Positions 1 through 7,371 of a stretch of 60,771 bases of DNA are shown here, one piece after another; position 1 is the stretch's first letter, and every line of letters begins with the position of its first letter. The position numbers and the translations under genes were made by a program. The stretch lies in NCBI GenBank assembly GCA_934168275.1, contig CAKPNA010000008.1, positions 1 through 60,771 of the forward strand, in the 5' to 3' direction. This stretch comes from an uncultured Bacilli bacterium (GTDB taxonomy: Bacteria; Bacillota_I; Bacilli_A; RF39; UBA660). The notes beneath the pieces were generated by a model, which saw nothing but the letters and a program-made list of their open reading frames with translations, was not told where the DNA came from and ran no database searches.

Positions 1-328
1 AATGAATTGCTATGCAGACTTGGAGACAGACTAGCAAGAATTATTGTCTGATTTTTTGGAAAGAATTTATAATTATTTTATAAAAATATTATTATATGTA
101 TAGATTAGTATTAAATTGTAAAATTTTTAGTTTGCTTACACAATTCGACAAAATTTGCAAAAATAATGTTGTATAATGTAATCGTACATATAGCAATGCC
201 AGGCTGTGTGATATATGAAATTAATTATAGTAGTTTTGATAATTAAATAAGGACAAATAAAAGAAATAATTAAGCAGTACATATTTCTTTGACAACAAAA
301 GAAGAAGATATATTACTGGTTAATTTTT
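1..328. other. Left-edge non-coding stretch
   Basis: I see no convincing gene here. A CAGAC/GTCTG pairing between 27 and 50 followed by a T run at 52-57 could be a weak terminator of a gene left of the window. A TATAAT-like hexamer lies at about 171-176, but no well-spaced -35 element goes with it. The rest is plain AT-rich sequence leading into the hairpins at 329. Confidence 0.4.
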
Positions 329-416
329 CATAAGAGGGAGCAATACCTTACGCTATTACTCGTATAAAAATTAGGGCATTGATTTTTATACGAAGTAGGA
401 GTTGTTGTCCCTTATG
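329..416 (+). promoter_or_regulatory. Nested double-hairpin leader element
   Basis: An outer imperfect stem pairs 329-345 with 402-416 (CATAAG with CTTATG, GGGA with TCCC). Inside it a perfect 12-bp stem pairs 360-371 with 382-393 around a 10-base loop. It lies upstream of the terminator at 537 and the sigma-like gene at 667, so a structured 5' leader or attenuator of the mobile-element operon is the simplest reading. A DNA-level site such as a replication or relaxase site is an alternative. Confidence 0.4.
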
Positions 417-536
417 ATTGTGAGAGTAGTTCTTATTTGTTTGTTAGAAATTGATAGAAGCGATTATATTCATAAAGGGGTATCTTTCGCTCATAAACGT
501 AAAAAAACAAGAAAATTAAATAATGCAGTTTTGATT

Positions 537-590
537 GACGCTAATAGTTTGACTCAAAATATGAGTTTGACTATTGGCGTCTTTTCTTTT
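537..590 (+). terminator. Intrinsic terminator upstream of sigma-like gene
   Basis: Twenty-base arms at 537-556 and 562-581 pair with a 4-base internal mismatch (GACGC with GCGTC at the base), followed by TTTTCTTTT at 582-590. Its place before a gene rather than after one suggests conditional readthrough, as in leaders of integrative elements. Confidence 0.6.
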
Positions 591-626
591 GGTGTAAAAA
601 TTTTTAGGTGCAGAAGCCCACCAAAG

Positions 627-652
627 TTCAAGTTTAAACAAAAAAACTTGAA
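627..652 (+). promoter_or_regulatory. Hairpin abutting the ribosome binding site of the 667 gene
   Basis: A perfect 9-bp stem (TTCAAGTTT 627-635 with AAACTTGAA 644-652) ends directly against the GGAGG Shine-Dalgarno at about 655-659. It may affect ribosome access to the gene starting at 667, but no alternative pairing partner was identified. Confidence 0.35.
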
Positions 653-666
653 TGGAGGAAAGAAAG

Positions 667-1143
667 ATGGCAGAAAGCCCTAAAAGAAGAAAATGTAAGG
701 ACAACCCTTATACATTAAATTATATTGAAGAAAAAAATGTCTATACAATTACATTTAAAGATGTTAAAGGACGTCTAAATAAAGTAGAAGTTAGTGAAGA
801 AGTATATAGAGTTTTTGATAAGTTTGAACTACAAGATATTAAAGAATTGAATGAATATGATAGACATATCGAACATTCAGAAATATTTGAAAATAATCTT
901 GAATCAAGAGCATTAAATAAACAAATACCAACTGATGAAATAGTAGAAAATAAAATCAATAATGAGAAATTAAGAGACGCAATTCAAGAATTACCTAAAA
1001 TTCAAAGGGAAAGATTAAAAAAATATTACTTTGAAAATAAAACTTTTGAAGAAATTGCAGAGGAAGAAAATTGTACTAAAAGGGCAGTAAAGTTTAGTGT
1101 TGATATTGCAATAGAAAAAATTTCAAAAAAATTTAAAAATTAG
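667..1143 (+). CDS. Sigma-70 region-4-like protein of an integrative element
   Basis: A 158-residue protein. Its C-terminal 55 residues read like sigma-70 region 4: a conserved helix around ELPKIQRERLKKYY, then a helix-turn-helix around FEEIAEEENCTKRAVKFSV. The N-terminal half (FKDVKGRLNKVEVSEEVY) is typical of the small sigma-like regulators of Tn916/Tn1549-type conjugative elements. I start at ATG 667 because GGAGGAAAG at 655-663 is then well spaced; the upstream in-frame ATG at 652 overlaps the Shine-Dalgarno itself. The family is thought to drive or modulate element transcription. It is followed by a terminator and then by the structured region, excisionase and integrases. Confidence 0.75.
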   Translation: MAESPKRRKCKDNPYTLNYIEEKNVYTITFKDVKGRLNKVEVSEEVYRVFDKFELQDIKELNEYDRHIEHSEIFENNLESRALNKQIPTDEIVENKINNEKLRDAIQELPKIQRERLKKYYFENKTFEEIAEEENCTKRAVKFSVDIAIEKISKKFKN

Positions 1144-1166
1144 ACTACACTTTTTAACTTTAAGTG

Positions 1167-1217
1167 AGGAAACAGGTGAGAGGGAGTTAATCCTTTTCCA
1201 CCTGTTCCTTTTATTTT
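1167..1217 (+). terminator. Intrinsic terminator after sigma-like gene
   Basis: AACAGGTG (1171-1178) pairs with CACCTGTT (1199-1206) and the stem is extended outward by AGGA/TCCT. An inner GAGGGA/TCCTTT pairing uses G-U wobbles. The T-rich tract TTTTATTTT follows from 1209. Confidence 0.7.
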
Positions 1218-1224
1218 AGTGGAG

Positions 1225-1512
1225 CAGGATGTGTTCTTTGAAAATTTGATACACATTCATCAGATACATTCCTGTTAGAAATAGCACATTAACAAGTACG
1301 CTTGTCGGTATATACTTGGTTATAAAATTAGGTAGCACCTAATTTGCAATTACATCTAACAGAATTAAAGATACTCCTGCATAGCCACAGACTCACGCAA
1401 TGGGTGCAGCCCGGAGAGATCCTCGGGGAGGTGAAATTCCTGTGATATTGATTTAGCAAGTCAATAGTTTGATGAAATCCCGTACTGAGGGTATTAAGGC
1501 AAATATCAGTTA
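1225..1512 (+). ncRNA. Candidate structured RNA, unclassified
   Basis: This roughly 290-base gap has no convincing gene but many mutually consistent helices. CTGTTAGA 1272-1279 pairs with TCTAACAG 1355-1362 and encloses ACAAG-TACG-CTTGT (1292-1305) and a 9-bp hairpin with an AGC loop (1325-1345). CCCG near 1410 pairs with CGGG near 1424. TGATATT 1443-1449 and AATATCA 1502-1508 enclose an 8-bp hairpin, again with an AGC loop (1447-1465), and ATCCC/GGGT (1477-1492). The segment 1400-1435 is clearly GC-richer than its surroundings. The region sits between the sigma-like gene and a small ORF-MazF pair. I could not match it to a riboswitch, RNase P, tmRNA or group I/II intron signature. Strand + is assumed from the flanking genes. 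Confidence 0.55.
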
Positions 1513-1601
1513 AAACTAAAAAAATAAAAGAAATAAATATTATGAAAGTCAAGGTATTTATATGTACTTTGGCTTTTTTACATATTAAGGAGGAAATTTT
1601 A

Positions 1602-1805
1602 ATGAAAAGAAAAAATTATAAAGTAAAAGTTAAATTGATATTTGAAACAACTATGGATCATTCACAGACAAGTATGCAAAAGGCACAAGAAGATGTTAAT
1701 CGTGTTTTAACAGATTATTTAAAAGATAAGAAGTTAAACATTTTAAATCTATTTAATGATAGACCACCACGCATTATATATAAAGTTGAAAAGAAAGATG
1801 ATTAA
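1602..1805 (+). CDS. Small protein overlapping mazF, possible antitoxin
   Basis: A 67-residue basic protein. I start at ATG 1602 because AAGGAGG at 1587-1593 is ideally spaced; the frame is open further upstream to 1542, but that has no ribosome site. The stop overlaps the start of the MazF-like gene (ATGATTAA, 1798-1805), so the two are translationally coupled. Position and size match a type II antitoxin, and the middle part (MQKAQEDVNRVLTDYLKDKK) looks helical. It does not resemble the AbrB-fold MazE that I know. Conserved small ORFs of unknown function also occur at this place in Tn916-like elements, so the antitoxin role is an inference. Confidence 0.6.
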   Translation: MKRKNYKVKVKLIFETTMDHSQTSMQKAQEDVNRVLTDYLKDKKLNILNLFNDRPPRIIYKVEKKDD

Positions 1806-2178
1806 ATCAGATATAAAAAAAGGAGATATTTATTATGCTTCATTGGACCCGATTGTTGGTAGTGAACAAAACGGAACTAGACCGGTGGTAATAGTTCAAA
1901 ATGACTTAGCAAATAAATGTAGCCCTGTTGTTTTAATTGCTCCAATAACGAGTAGAGTATATTCTAAGCCAAAATTAAGTACACACGTATATTTAAAAAA
2001 ATATAAAAAAATTACACACGATTCAATAATTTTAATGGAACAAATTAGAGTTATAGATAAATCAAGATTAAAATCCTATATCTGCACATTAGATGAAAAA
2101 CAAATGAGAGAAACAGATAGAGCAATTTTAAATGCTTTTGGAATAGATTTGAATAGACTTATGTATCAACAAGAATAA
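1798..2178 (+). CDS. mazF: MazF/PemK-family mRNA interferase
   Basis: A 126-residue protein of normal MazF length. It has the N-terminal family signature KKGDIYYASLDPIVGSEQNG followed by TRPVVIVQND, then the SPVVLIAPITS strand with the conserved Thr-Ser and the late IRVIDKSRL motif. This family cleaves single-stranded RNA in the cytoplasm and is held in check by a partner antitoxin. The start at 1798 overlaps the preceding small ORF by 8 bases; longer starts would fall inside that ORF. In integrative elements such genes often act as stabilisation modules. A hairpin and a terminator follow, which separates it from the excisionase. Confidence 0.85.
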   Translation: MIKSDIKKGDIYYASLDPIVGSEQNGTRPVVIVQNDLANKCSPVVLIAPITSRVYSKPKLSTHVYLKKYKKITHDSIILMEQIRVIDKSRLKSYICTLDEKQMRETDRAILNAFGIDLNRLMYQQE

Positions 2179-2205
2179 AATGTGCGATTTATAAAAATGC
2201 ACATT
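2178..2205 (+). repeat. Short hairpin after mazF
   Basis: AATGTGC near 2179 pairs with GCACATT near 2199 (7 bp) around an AT-rich loop, directly after the mazF stop. It has no T run. It may be a processing or stability element, or an operator for the excisionase region. Confidence 0.35.
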
Positions 2206-2219
2206 GGTAAAAAAATGAG

Positions 2220-2262
2220 AGAACTTGTATTCTGTAATTGTGAGTACAAGTTCTATTTTCTT
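2220..2262 (+). terminator. Intrinsic terminator between mazF and xis
   Basis: A perfect 10-bp stem (AGAACTTGTA 2220-2229 with TACAAGTTCT 2245-2254) is followed by ATTTTCTT. It lies just upstream of the AAAGGAGG ribosome site of the excisionase gene, so it could also act as an attenuator for xis-int. Confidence 0.7.
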
Positions 2263-2279
2263 ATAAAGGAGGAGATAGA

Positions 2280-2492
2280 ATGCCAGAACAAAACATTAAA
2301 AAGGTTTATGAGGTTTCTGATATACAAAAGATATTAGGATTAGGAAGAAGCAAAACATACGAATTTTTAGATGAAGTTTATAGGAACAGAAAGCCGTTTA
2401 ATGTTATTAAAATCGGAAAATTATACAAAGTTCCAAAAGACAGTTTTGATAAATGGATTGATGGAGGTATGACAATGCCAGAGCAAGTATGA
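2280..2492 (+). CDS. xis: Excisionase / DNA-binding MerR-type HTH protein
   Basis: A 70-residue protein with a winged helix-turn-helix of the excisionase (HTH_17) type: YEVSDIQKILGLGRSKTYEF, then a wing, then IKIGKLYKVPKDSFDKWI. Such proteins bind near element ends and direct the adjacent integrase towards excision. A strong ribosome site AAAGGAGGAG ends 5 bases before the ATG. The gene lies directly upstream of two integrases, the classic xis-int order of Tn916-like elements. The gene symbol is by role, not by close sequence identity. Confidence 0.8.
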   Translation: MPEQNIKKVYEVSDIQKILGLGRSKTYEFLDEVYRNRKPFNVIKIGKLYKVPKDSFDKWIDGGMTMPEQV

Positions 2493-2522
2493 TTTCTGAT
2501 TTAATAGAAAGGGAAGATGAAG

Positions 2523-3719
2523 ATGGAAAAAACAGTACAGGAATATAAAGGTAGCATAGCATTTTTTTATAGGAATTCTTGGTACCATAGAAAAAAAGAA
2601 CTTCAAGAAGATGGTAGTACAAAGTATGGTAGAGTTGGCGGATTTAAAACACCAGAACTTGCAGAAGAAAATTACTATAAATGCTTAAATGAATACGATG
2701 AACAAAGGAGAAATTATATTGCACCTACAATAGATAAAGAAATCTTATTTAAAGACTATCTTATTTATTGGTTTGAAAAAGTATTTTCTCAAAAAGTAGA
2801 AAGTACAACATCAATGACAATTTCTTATACAGTTTATAATCTTATAATACCGTGTCTTCCTTATGATATAAAAACGAGATTAGCAACAACTGATTTTATA
2901 AATCAAACATTAGAAAAAATAGATAAATTAGGTAAGACAACGGCTAACAAGAGTAGAGAAGTATTTAATCTGGTTTTTCAAGATGTAGTTCACGATGGAA
3001 TATTAACAGTAAATCCTGTTGAATCTGCAAAAATTTATAAGAGGGGTAAACCTAATATTAAATTACTATCCAAAACTGAGATTAAAACATTTCTTGCTTC
3101 TACTTGTAATAGTGAAAGTTGGTATTTAGAAATATTACTAGCACTATTTTGTGGATTAAGAAAAGGAGAAATAAGAGGCTTGAAATTTAGTGACTTTAAC
3201 TATGAAAAAAGAACAGTTAGTATTTCAAGACAGTTAGCGAATAAATATGAGTTATCAAGTAATGAGTTCAAGATTAAAAATCTAACATTTGTAGAAAAAG
3301 ACCCTAAAACACCTAATAGTTTTAGAACTTTAAGAGTACCAGATATTATATGGAAAGAATTAAATAAAAGAAAAAAACTTGTAGAAATTCGTAAAACTAC
3401 TTTGAAAGAAAATTACATTGATAATGATTATATCAGTTGTCAAGAAAATGGTCTTCCGCACGGAGGAACATCATTGAATAAATATATTGAAAATCAATGT
3501 AAAAAGAATAGTATTCCTAAAATAACAGTTCACGGATTAAGACACTTATATGCAACTATCTTAATAGAACAAGGGGTACCTATTCCAAAAATATCTGCTT
3601 TGTTAGGACATAGTTCGATTCATACAACATTTGATTTCTATTTAGATGTAATAAGTGAAAAAGAAAAAATAACTGCATTTATGAATAATACTTTTGCAAT
3701 GAAAGAAAGTGAGGAATAG
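2523..3719 (+). CDS. int: Tyrosine site-specific integrase (first of two)
   Basis: A 398-residue phage/ICE-type integrase. It has an N-terminal arm-binding region (GRVGGFKTPELAEENY), a SAM-like core-binding domain, and a C-terminal catalytic domain with Arg in GLRKGEIRGLKFSD, the HGLRHLYAT His-x-x-Arg motif, LGHSSIHTTFDFY and the final Tyr. The family cuts and rejoins DNA at attachment sites. ATG 2523 is preferred over ATG 2517 because AAAGGGA at 2508-2514 is then about 8 bases away. All catalytic positions appear intact. The stop is two bases before the next integrase start, so the two are co-translated. Confidence 0.9.
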   Translation: MEKTVQEYKGSIAFFYRNSWYHRKKELQEDGSTKYGRVGGFKTPELAEENYYKCLNEYDEQRRNYIAPTIDKEILFKDYLIYWFEKVFSQKVESTTSMTISYTVYNLIIPCLPYDIKTRLATTDFINQTLEKIDKLGKTTANKSREVFNLVFQDVVHDGILTVNPVESAKIYKRGKPNIKLLSKTEIKTFLASTCNSESWYLEILLALFCGLRKGEIRGLKFSDFNYEKRTVSISRQLANKYELSSNEFKIKNLTFVEKDPKTPNSFRTLRVPDIIWKELNKRKKLVEIRKTTLKENYIDNDYISCQENGLPHGGTSLNKYIENQCKKNSIPKITVHGLRHLYATILIEQGVPIPKISALLGHSSIHTTFDFYLDVISEKEKITAFMNNTFAMKESEE

Positions 3720-3721
3720 TT

Positions 3722-5023
3722 ATGGAGTTTGAAACAAAGCAATATATTGATTTTAAAGTATATGCAGTAACTACAATAAAGAAAAAATATGGTTTTAGAA
3801 TAGTTTTGATTTATGATAATGATGATACTAAAACTATTCAAAAGGCAGGTTTCAATACAAAAAAAGAAGCAAATAATGCAAGAAATGTTGTTATTACAGA
3901 ACTGCATAATGGAACATTCGTTGTTTATAACAATATAAATGTAAAAACATTCTTCACTTATTGGTTAGAAGATGTAATGAAACCTAATATAACATCTGAT
4001 TCTTATGACTCATATAAGAATATAGTTTATAATCACATTATTCCTAGTCTAGGAACAATTAAAATGATAACTTTGAATACAGGACATATACAAAGATTTT
4101 ATAATACAAAAGCAGATTATTCGCACGACATAGCAAAACTATGTAAGGCTGTAATGAATAGTGCATTAAAATATGCCAAAGAAAAGAATCTAGTATCGGT
4201 TAATGTAGCAGATGGTGTTAATCTTCCTAAATGCGTTAAAAAGAAGAAATATAGAACAATAGAAATAGATGTTAAAAAAACTTTAAACATAGATCAAGTG
4301 AGATTGCTGATAGAAAAAAGTAAAGAAACACCAATTCATTTACAGATTATGTTTGCAGTTCTTATGGGACTACGAAAGCAGGAAATAAACGGATTAAAGT
4401 ATTCAGATATAGATTTTATTCATAGAACATTAAAAATACAAAGGCAACTGGGTAGGAAAGCAAATACAGATAATTCAGAACTTAAAGTTGGCGAATATAC
4501 TAAACAAGAAATTGAAGTTAAAACATTTTCTAGTAATAGAGAATTAGAGATACCAGATATATTGTTTGAAGAAATATTAGAGGAAAAGAAAAAGTATGAG
4601 AAGAATAAACGAAGAAGAATAAATGATAAGACAACACCTTTTAAAGATTATGGCTTTATAATATGTTCAACTTATGGTAATCCTAGAAGTAAAAGTTTTC
4701 ATTTTAAATATTGGAAACAATTATTAAAGGAAAATAATTTACCGGATATTAGATTTCACGATTTAAGAGCAACTTATTCAACACTATTATTAAAGAATAA
4801 TTTTAACTCAAAGGCTATTTCAAAACTTATGGGACACGCTACTGATATTATTACAATAGATGTATATGGAGATAATGATGAAATTATTGCTGATTGTGTT
4901 GATGAATTAGATTCATTTATAGAAAGTGTTCGTCCAGAGAATAACGATTTAGAGATACAAATCAGGGACGAATCTGATATTTCTATTGATGAGAATATTT
5001 TAAATGAATTAACAGTATTTTAA
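3722..5023 (+). CDS. Tyrosine site-specific integrase (second of two)
   Basis: A 433-residue paralogue-like integrase starting two bases after the first. The domain order is the same: a beta-rich N-terminus (KKYGFRIVLIYDND), a SAM-like domain (YWLEDVMKPNITSDSY), and a catalytic domain with GLRKQEINGLKYSD, FHDLRATYSTLLL, LMGHATDIITIDVY and the terminal Tyr. Motifs are intact, so both proteins may be active. It differs from the first along most of its length and is therefore not a recent duplication. Two adjacent tyrosine recombinases suggest a hetero-oligomeric recombinase or two stacked elements. The 3' end carries a TTCGTCC/GGACGAA repeat that recurs downstream. Confidence 0.88.
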   Translation: MEFETKQYIDFKVYAVTTIKKKYGFRIVLIYDNDDTKTIQKAGFNTKKEANNARNVVITELHNGTFVVYNNINVKTFFTYWLEDVMKPNITSDSYDSYKNIVYNHIIPSLGTIKMITLNTGHIQRFYNTKADYSHDIAKLCKAVMNSALKYAKEKNLVSVNVADGVNLPKCVKKKKYRTIEIDVKKTLNIDQVRLLIEKSKETPIHLQIMFAVLMGLRKQEINGLKYSDIDFIHRTLKIQRQLGRKANTDNSELKVGEYTKQEIEVKTFSSNRELEIPDILFEEILEEKKKYEKNKRRRINDKTTPFKDYGFIICSTYGNPRSKSFHFKYWKQLLKENNLPDIRFHDLRATYSTLLLKNNFNSKAISKLMGHATDIITIDVYGDNDEIIADCVDELDSFIESVRPENNDLEIQIRDESDISIDENILNELTVF

Positions 5024-5278
5024 TTAAAAAATAGATGATAATAGTAACAGGGTATTTTGGCGATTACCTTGTTTTTTCAAGGCAAAAATGATAAAATAAA
5101 CAAAAACGTCATTAAATGTTATTTAGTGTTATTTAGTCCAGAAAATAAAATTTGTGACTTTCATTCGTCCAGAAGAAAAAAATATCAATTTAACCATAAA
5201 ATTATAAGTCATAAGGACGAATTTAGGGACTAATAGTTGGCTGACAGTTATTTTTTAAAAACTCATAAAAAAGTCACA
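4929..5278. repeat. Cluster of inverted and direct repeats at element-chromosome junction
   Basis: TTCGTCCAGA occurs at 4929-4938 and again at 5164-5173. Each copy is followed by the inverted GGACGAAT (4966-4973 and 5215-5222), so an inverted-repeat pair is present twice. In addition TAGTCC 5134-5139 pairs with GGACTA 5227-5232, TGTGACTTT 5153-5161 pairs with AAAGTCACA 5270-5278, and GTTATTTAGT is directly repeated near 5118-5138. The position beside the integrases suggests integrase arm sites or an attachment site. The chromosomal gene uvrB starts directly afterwards. Confidence 0.5.
5046..5077 (+). terminator. Intrinsic terminator after the integrases
   Basis: AACAGGGTA (5046-5054) pairs with TACCTTGTT (5065-5073) with one G-U wobble, followed by a T run to 5077. 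It closes the integrase operon before the repeat cluster and uvrB. Confidence 0.7.
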
Positions 5279-5304
5279 GAAAGTTATAAAGGAGAGAAGA
5301 AATT

Positions 5305-7266
5305 ATGTTTAAATTACATGCACCGTACGAACCATCAGGCGACCAACCACAAGCAATAGAAAAACTTGTAAACGGCATAAAACAAGGGGTTAAGGAACAA
5401 GTACTATTAGGTGCAACCGGAACTGGTAAGACGTTTACAATGGCTAATGTAATAGCACAAGTAAATAAACCTACACTGGTTTTAGCACATAATAAAACAT
5501 TAGCTGGTCAGTTATATTCGGAGTTAAAGGAGTTCTTCCCAGAGAATGCAGTTGAATATTTTGTTTCATACTATGATTACTACCAACCAGAAGCCTATGT
5601 CCCATCTACTGATACCTACATAGAAAAAGATTCCTCTATCAATGATGAAATAGATGAATTACGCCATAGTGCCACTAGTGCCTTAATATCTAGAGATGAT
5701 GTTATCGTTGTTGCTTCAGTATCATGCATCTATGGTATTGGTGAAGTAGAAGAATATAAAAAGAAAATGTTAACTATCAATGTCGGTGATACTGTTGAAA
5801 GAGATACTATTCTAAAAAAACTAGTTGAAATGTTATATGAAAGAAGTAATTTAGACCTAAAAAGAGGAACATTTAGAGTACGTGGTGATTCTATTGAAAT
5901 AATACCTAGTTATGAAAAAACTAACGGTCTATTAATTGAATTCTTTGGCGATGAAGTAGATAGAATTAGTGAATTTGATACTATAACCGGTAAAATATTA
6001 AAAGATAAAAAAACTGTTTCTATATTCCCAGCTTCACACTTCGTAACTAGTGATGATAAACTTAAGATAGCTATAAAAAATATTAATGAAGAACTAGAAC
6101 AAAGACTTAAATACTTTAAAGAAAACAATAAGTTAATAGAAGAACAGCGTCTAAGAGAAAGAACTAACTATGATATGGAAATGTTAGAAGAAACCGGTTT
6201 CTGTCGTGGTATTGAAAACTATTCTAGACATATTGCCTTAAAAAAAGAAGGAGAAACCCCAACTACCTTAATAGATTTCTTCCCTAAAGATTTTTTACTA
6301 ATTATTGATGAATCACACGTTACTATTCCCCAAGTTAGAGGAATGTATAATGGCGATAGGGCTAGAAAAATGAACTTAGTAGACTATGGTTTTCGACTTC
6401 CATCAGCCTTAGATAATAGACCACTAAAATTTGAAGAATTTGAGTCTAAAATAAATCAAGTAATATATGTATCCGCTACCCCTGGTGACTATGAACTAGA
6501 ACATGTCCATAATGAAGTAGTAGAACAAATAATTAGACCAACAGGCTTACTAGATCCAACTATTGAAGTAAAACCTACTAAGAACCAAATAGATGACTTA
6601 GTAGAAGAAATAAATAAACGCATAGAAAGTAATGAAAGAGTATTAATCACAACTCTAACTATCAAAATGGCTGAAGAACTATCTAATTATCTAAAGAACA
6701 TTGATATTAAAGTAGCATATCTCCATAATGAAATAAAAACTCTTCAAAGACTAAAAATAATAAGAGATTTAAGACTAGGTAAATATGATGTTGTAGTAGG
6801 AATAAACCTATTAAGAGAGGGTATTGACATCCCGGAAGTAAGTTTAATCGCCATTATGGATGCTGATAAACAAGGTTTCTTAAGATCAACTAGAAGTTTA
6901 GTTCAAACAATAGGAAGGTGTGCTAGAAATGCCAAGGGCCATGTTATTATGTATGCTGATACTATATCAGATAGTATGAAAGAAGCTATTGAAGAAACCC
7001 AAAGAAGAAGAGCTATTCAAGATAAATATAATAAAGAACATAATATTATCCCTAAAACAATAATTAAAGAAATAAGAGATGTTATTACTAATGAAGTAGA
7101 AGTAACTGATGATAAAGTACCAACTAAAGAAAAATTATCTCCTAAAGAAAAGCAAAATATGATATTAAAATTAAAAGAAGAAATGAAGAAGTGCGCTAGA
7201 GAATTAGACTTTGAACGTGCTATGGAACTAAGAGATATCATCTTTGACTTAGAAGATAATAAATAA
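5305..7266 (+). CDS. uvrB: Excinuclease ABC subunit B
   Basis: A 653-residue protein, full family length. UvrB is the damage-verifying helicase-like subunit of nucleotide excision repair; it is loaded by UvrA and recruits UvrC. Visible are the Walker A motif GATGTGKT (about residue 40), the beta-hairpin region YYDYYQPEAYVP, the LLIIDESHVT motif II, the helicase motif VLITTLTIKMAEEL, the conserved QTIGRCARN, and the C-terminal UVR coiled-coil KCARELDFERAMELRDII. GGAGAG precedes the ATG. uvrA, a frequent downstream neighbour, is not present here. The repeats and integrases lie directly upstream, so this gene may mark the chromosomal side of the element. Confidence 0.97.
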   Translation: MFKLHAPYEPSGDQPQAIEKLVNGIKQGVKEQVLLGATGTGKTFTMANVIAQVNKPTLVLAHNKTLAGQLYSELKEFFPENAVEYFVSYYDYYQPEAYVPSTDTYIEKDSSINDEIDELRHSATSALISRDDVIVVASVSCIYGIGEVEEYKKKMLTINVGDTVERDTILKKLVEMLYERSNLDLKRGTFRVRGDSIEIIPSYEKTNGLLIEFFGDEVDRISEFDTITGKILKDKKTVSIFPASHFVTSDDKLKIAIKNINEELEQRLKYFKENNKLIEEQRLRERTNYDMEMLEETGFCRGIENYSRHIALKKEGETPTTLIDFFPKDFLLIIDESHVTIPQVRGMYNGDRARKMNLVDYGFRLPSALDNRPLKFEEFESKINQVIYVSATPGDYELEHVHNEVVEQIIRPTGLLDPTIEVKPTKNQIDDLVEEINKRIESNERVLITTLTIKMAEELSNYLKNIDIKVAYLHNEIKTLQRLKIIRDLRLGKYDVVVGINLLREGIDIPEVSLIAIMDADKQGFLRSTRSLVQTIGRCARNAKGHVIMYADTISDSMKEAIEETQRRRAIQDKYNKEHNIIPKTIIKEIRDVITNEVEVTDDKVPTKEKLSPKEKQNMILKLKEEMKKCARELDFERAMELRDIIFDLEDNK

Positions 7267-7371
7267 ATTTATGTAAAACATTAAAAATAGATATAATTTT
7301 AACTAATTATTTGATACAATATAAGAAAAGAAACATGCATATAATTAAACAGATATAAAGAAAGGAATAAT

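Noticed and set aside
402..683. 93-codon open frame upstream of the sigma-like gene
   Set aside because: It runs through two hairpins and a terminator, has no ribosome site, low-complexity composition and overlaps the start of the real gene.
1225..1512. Group I/II intron, HEARO RNA, T-box or tmRNA as identity of the structured region
   Set aside because: No GUGYG start, domain V, tRNA-like end, T-box core or associated endonuclease/maturase ORF is visible.
1602..2178. Classical type III toxin-antitoxin (ToxIN)
   Set aside because: No tandem short RNA repeats and no terminator between RNA and toxin; a small ORF overlaps the toxin instead.
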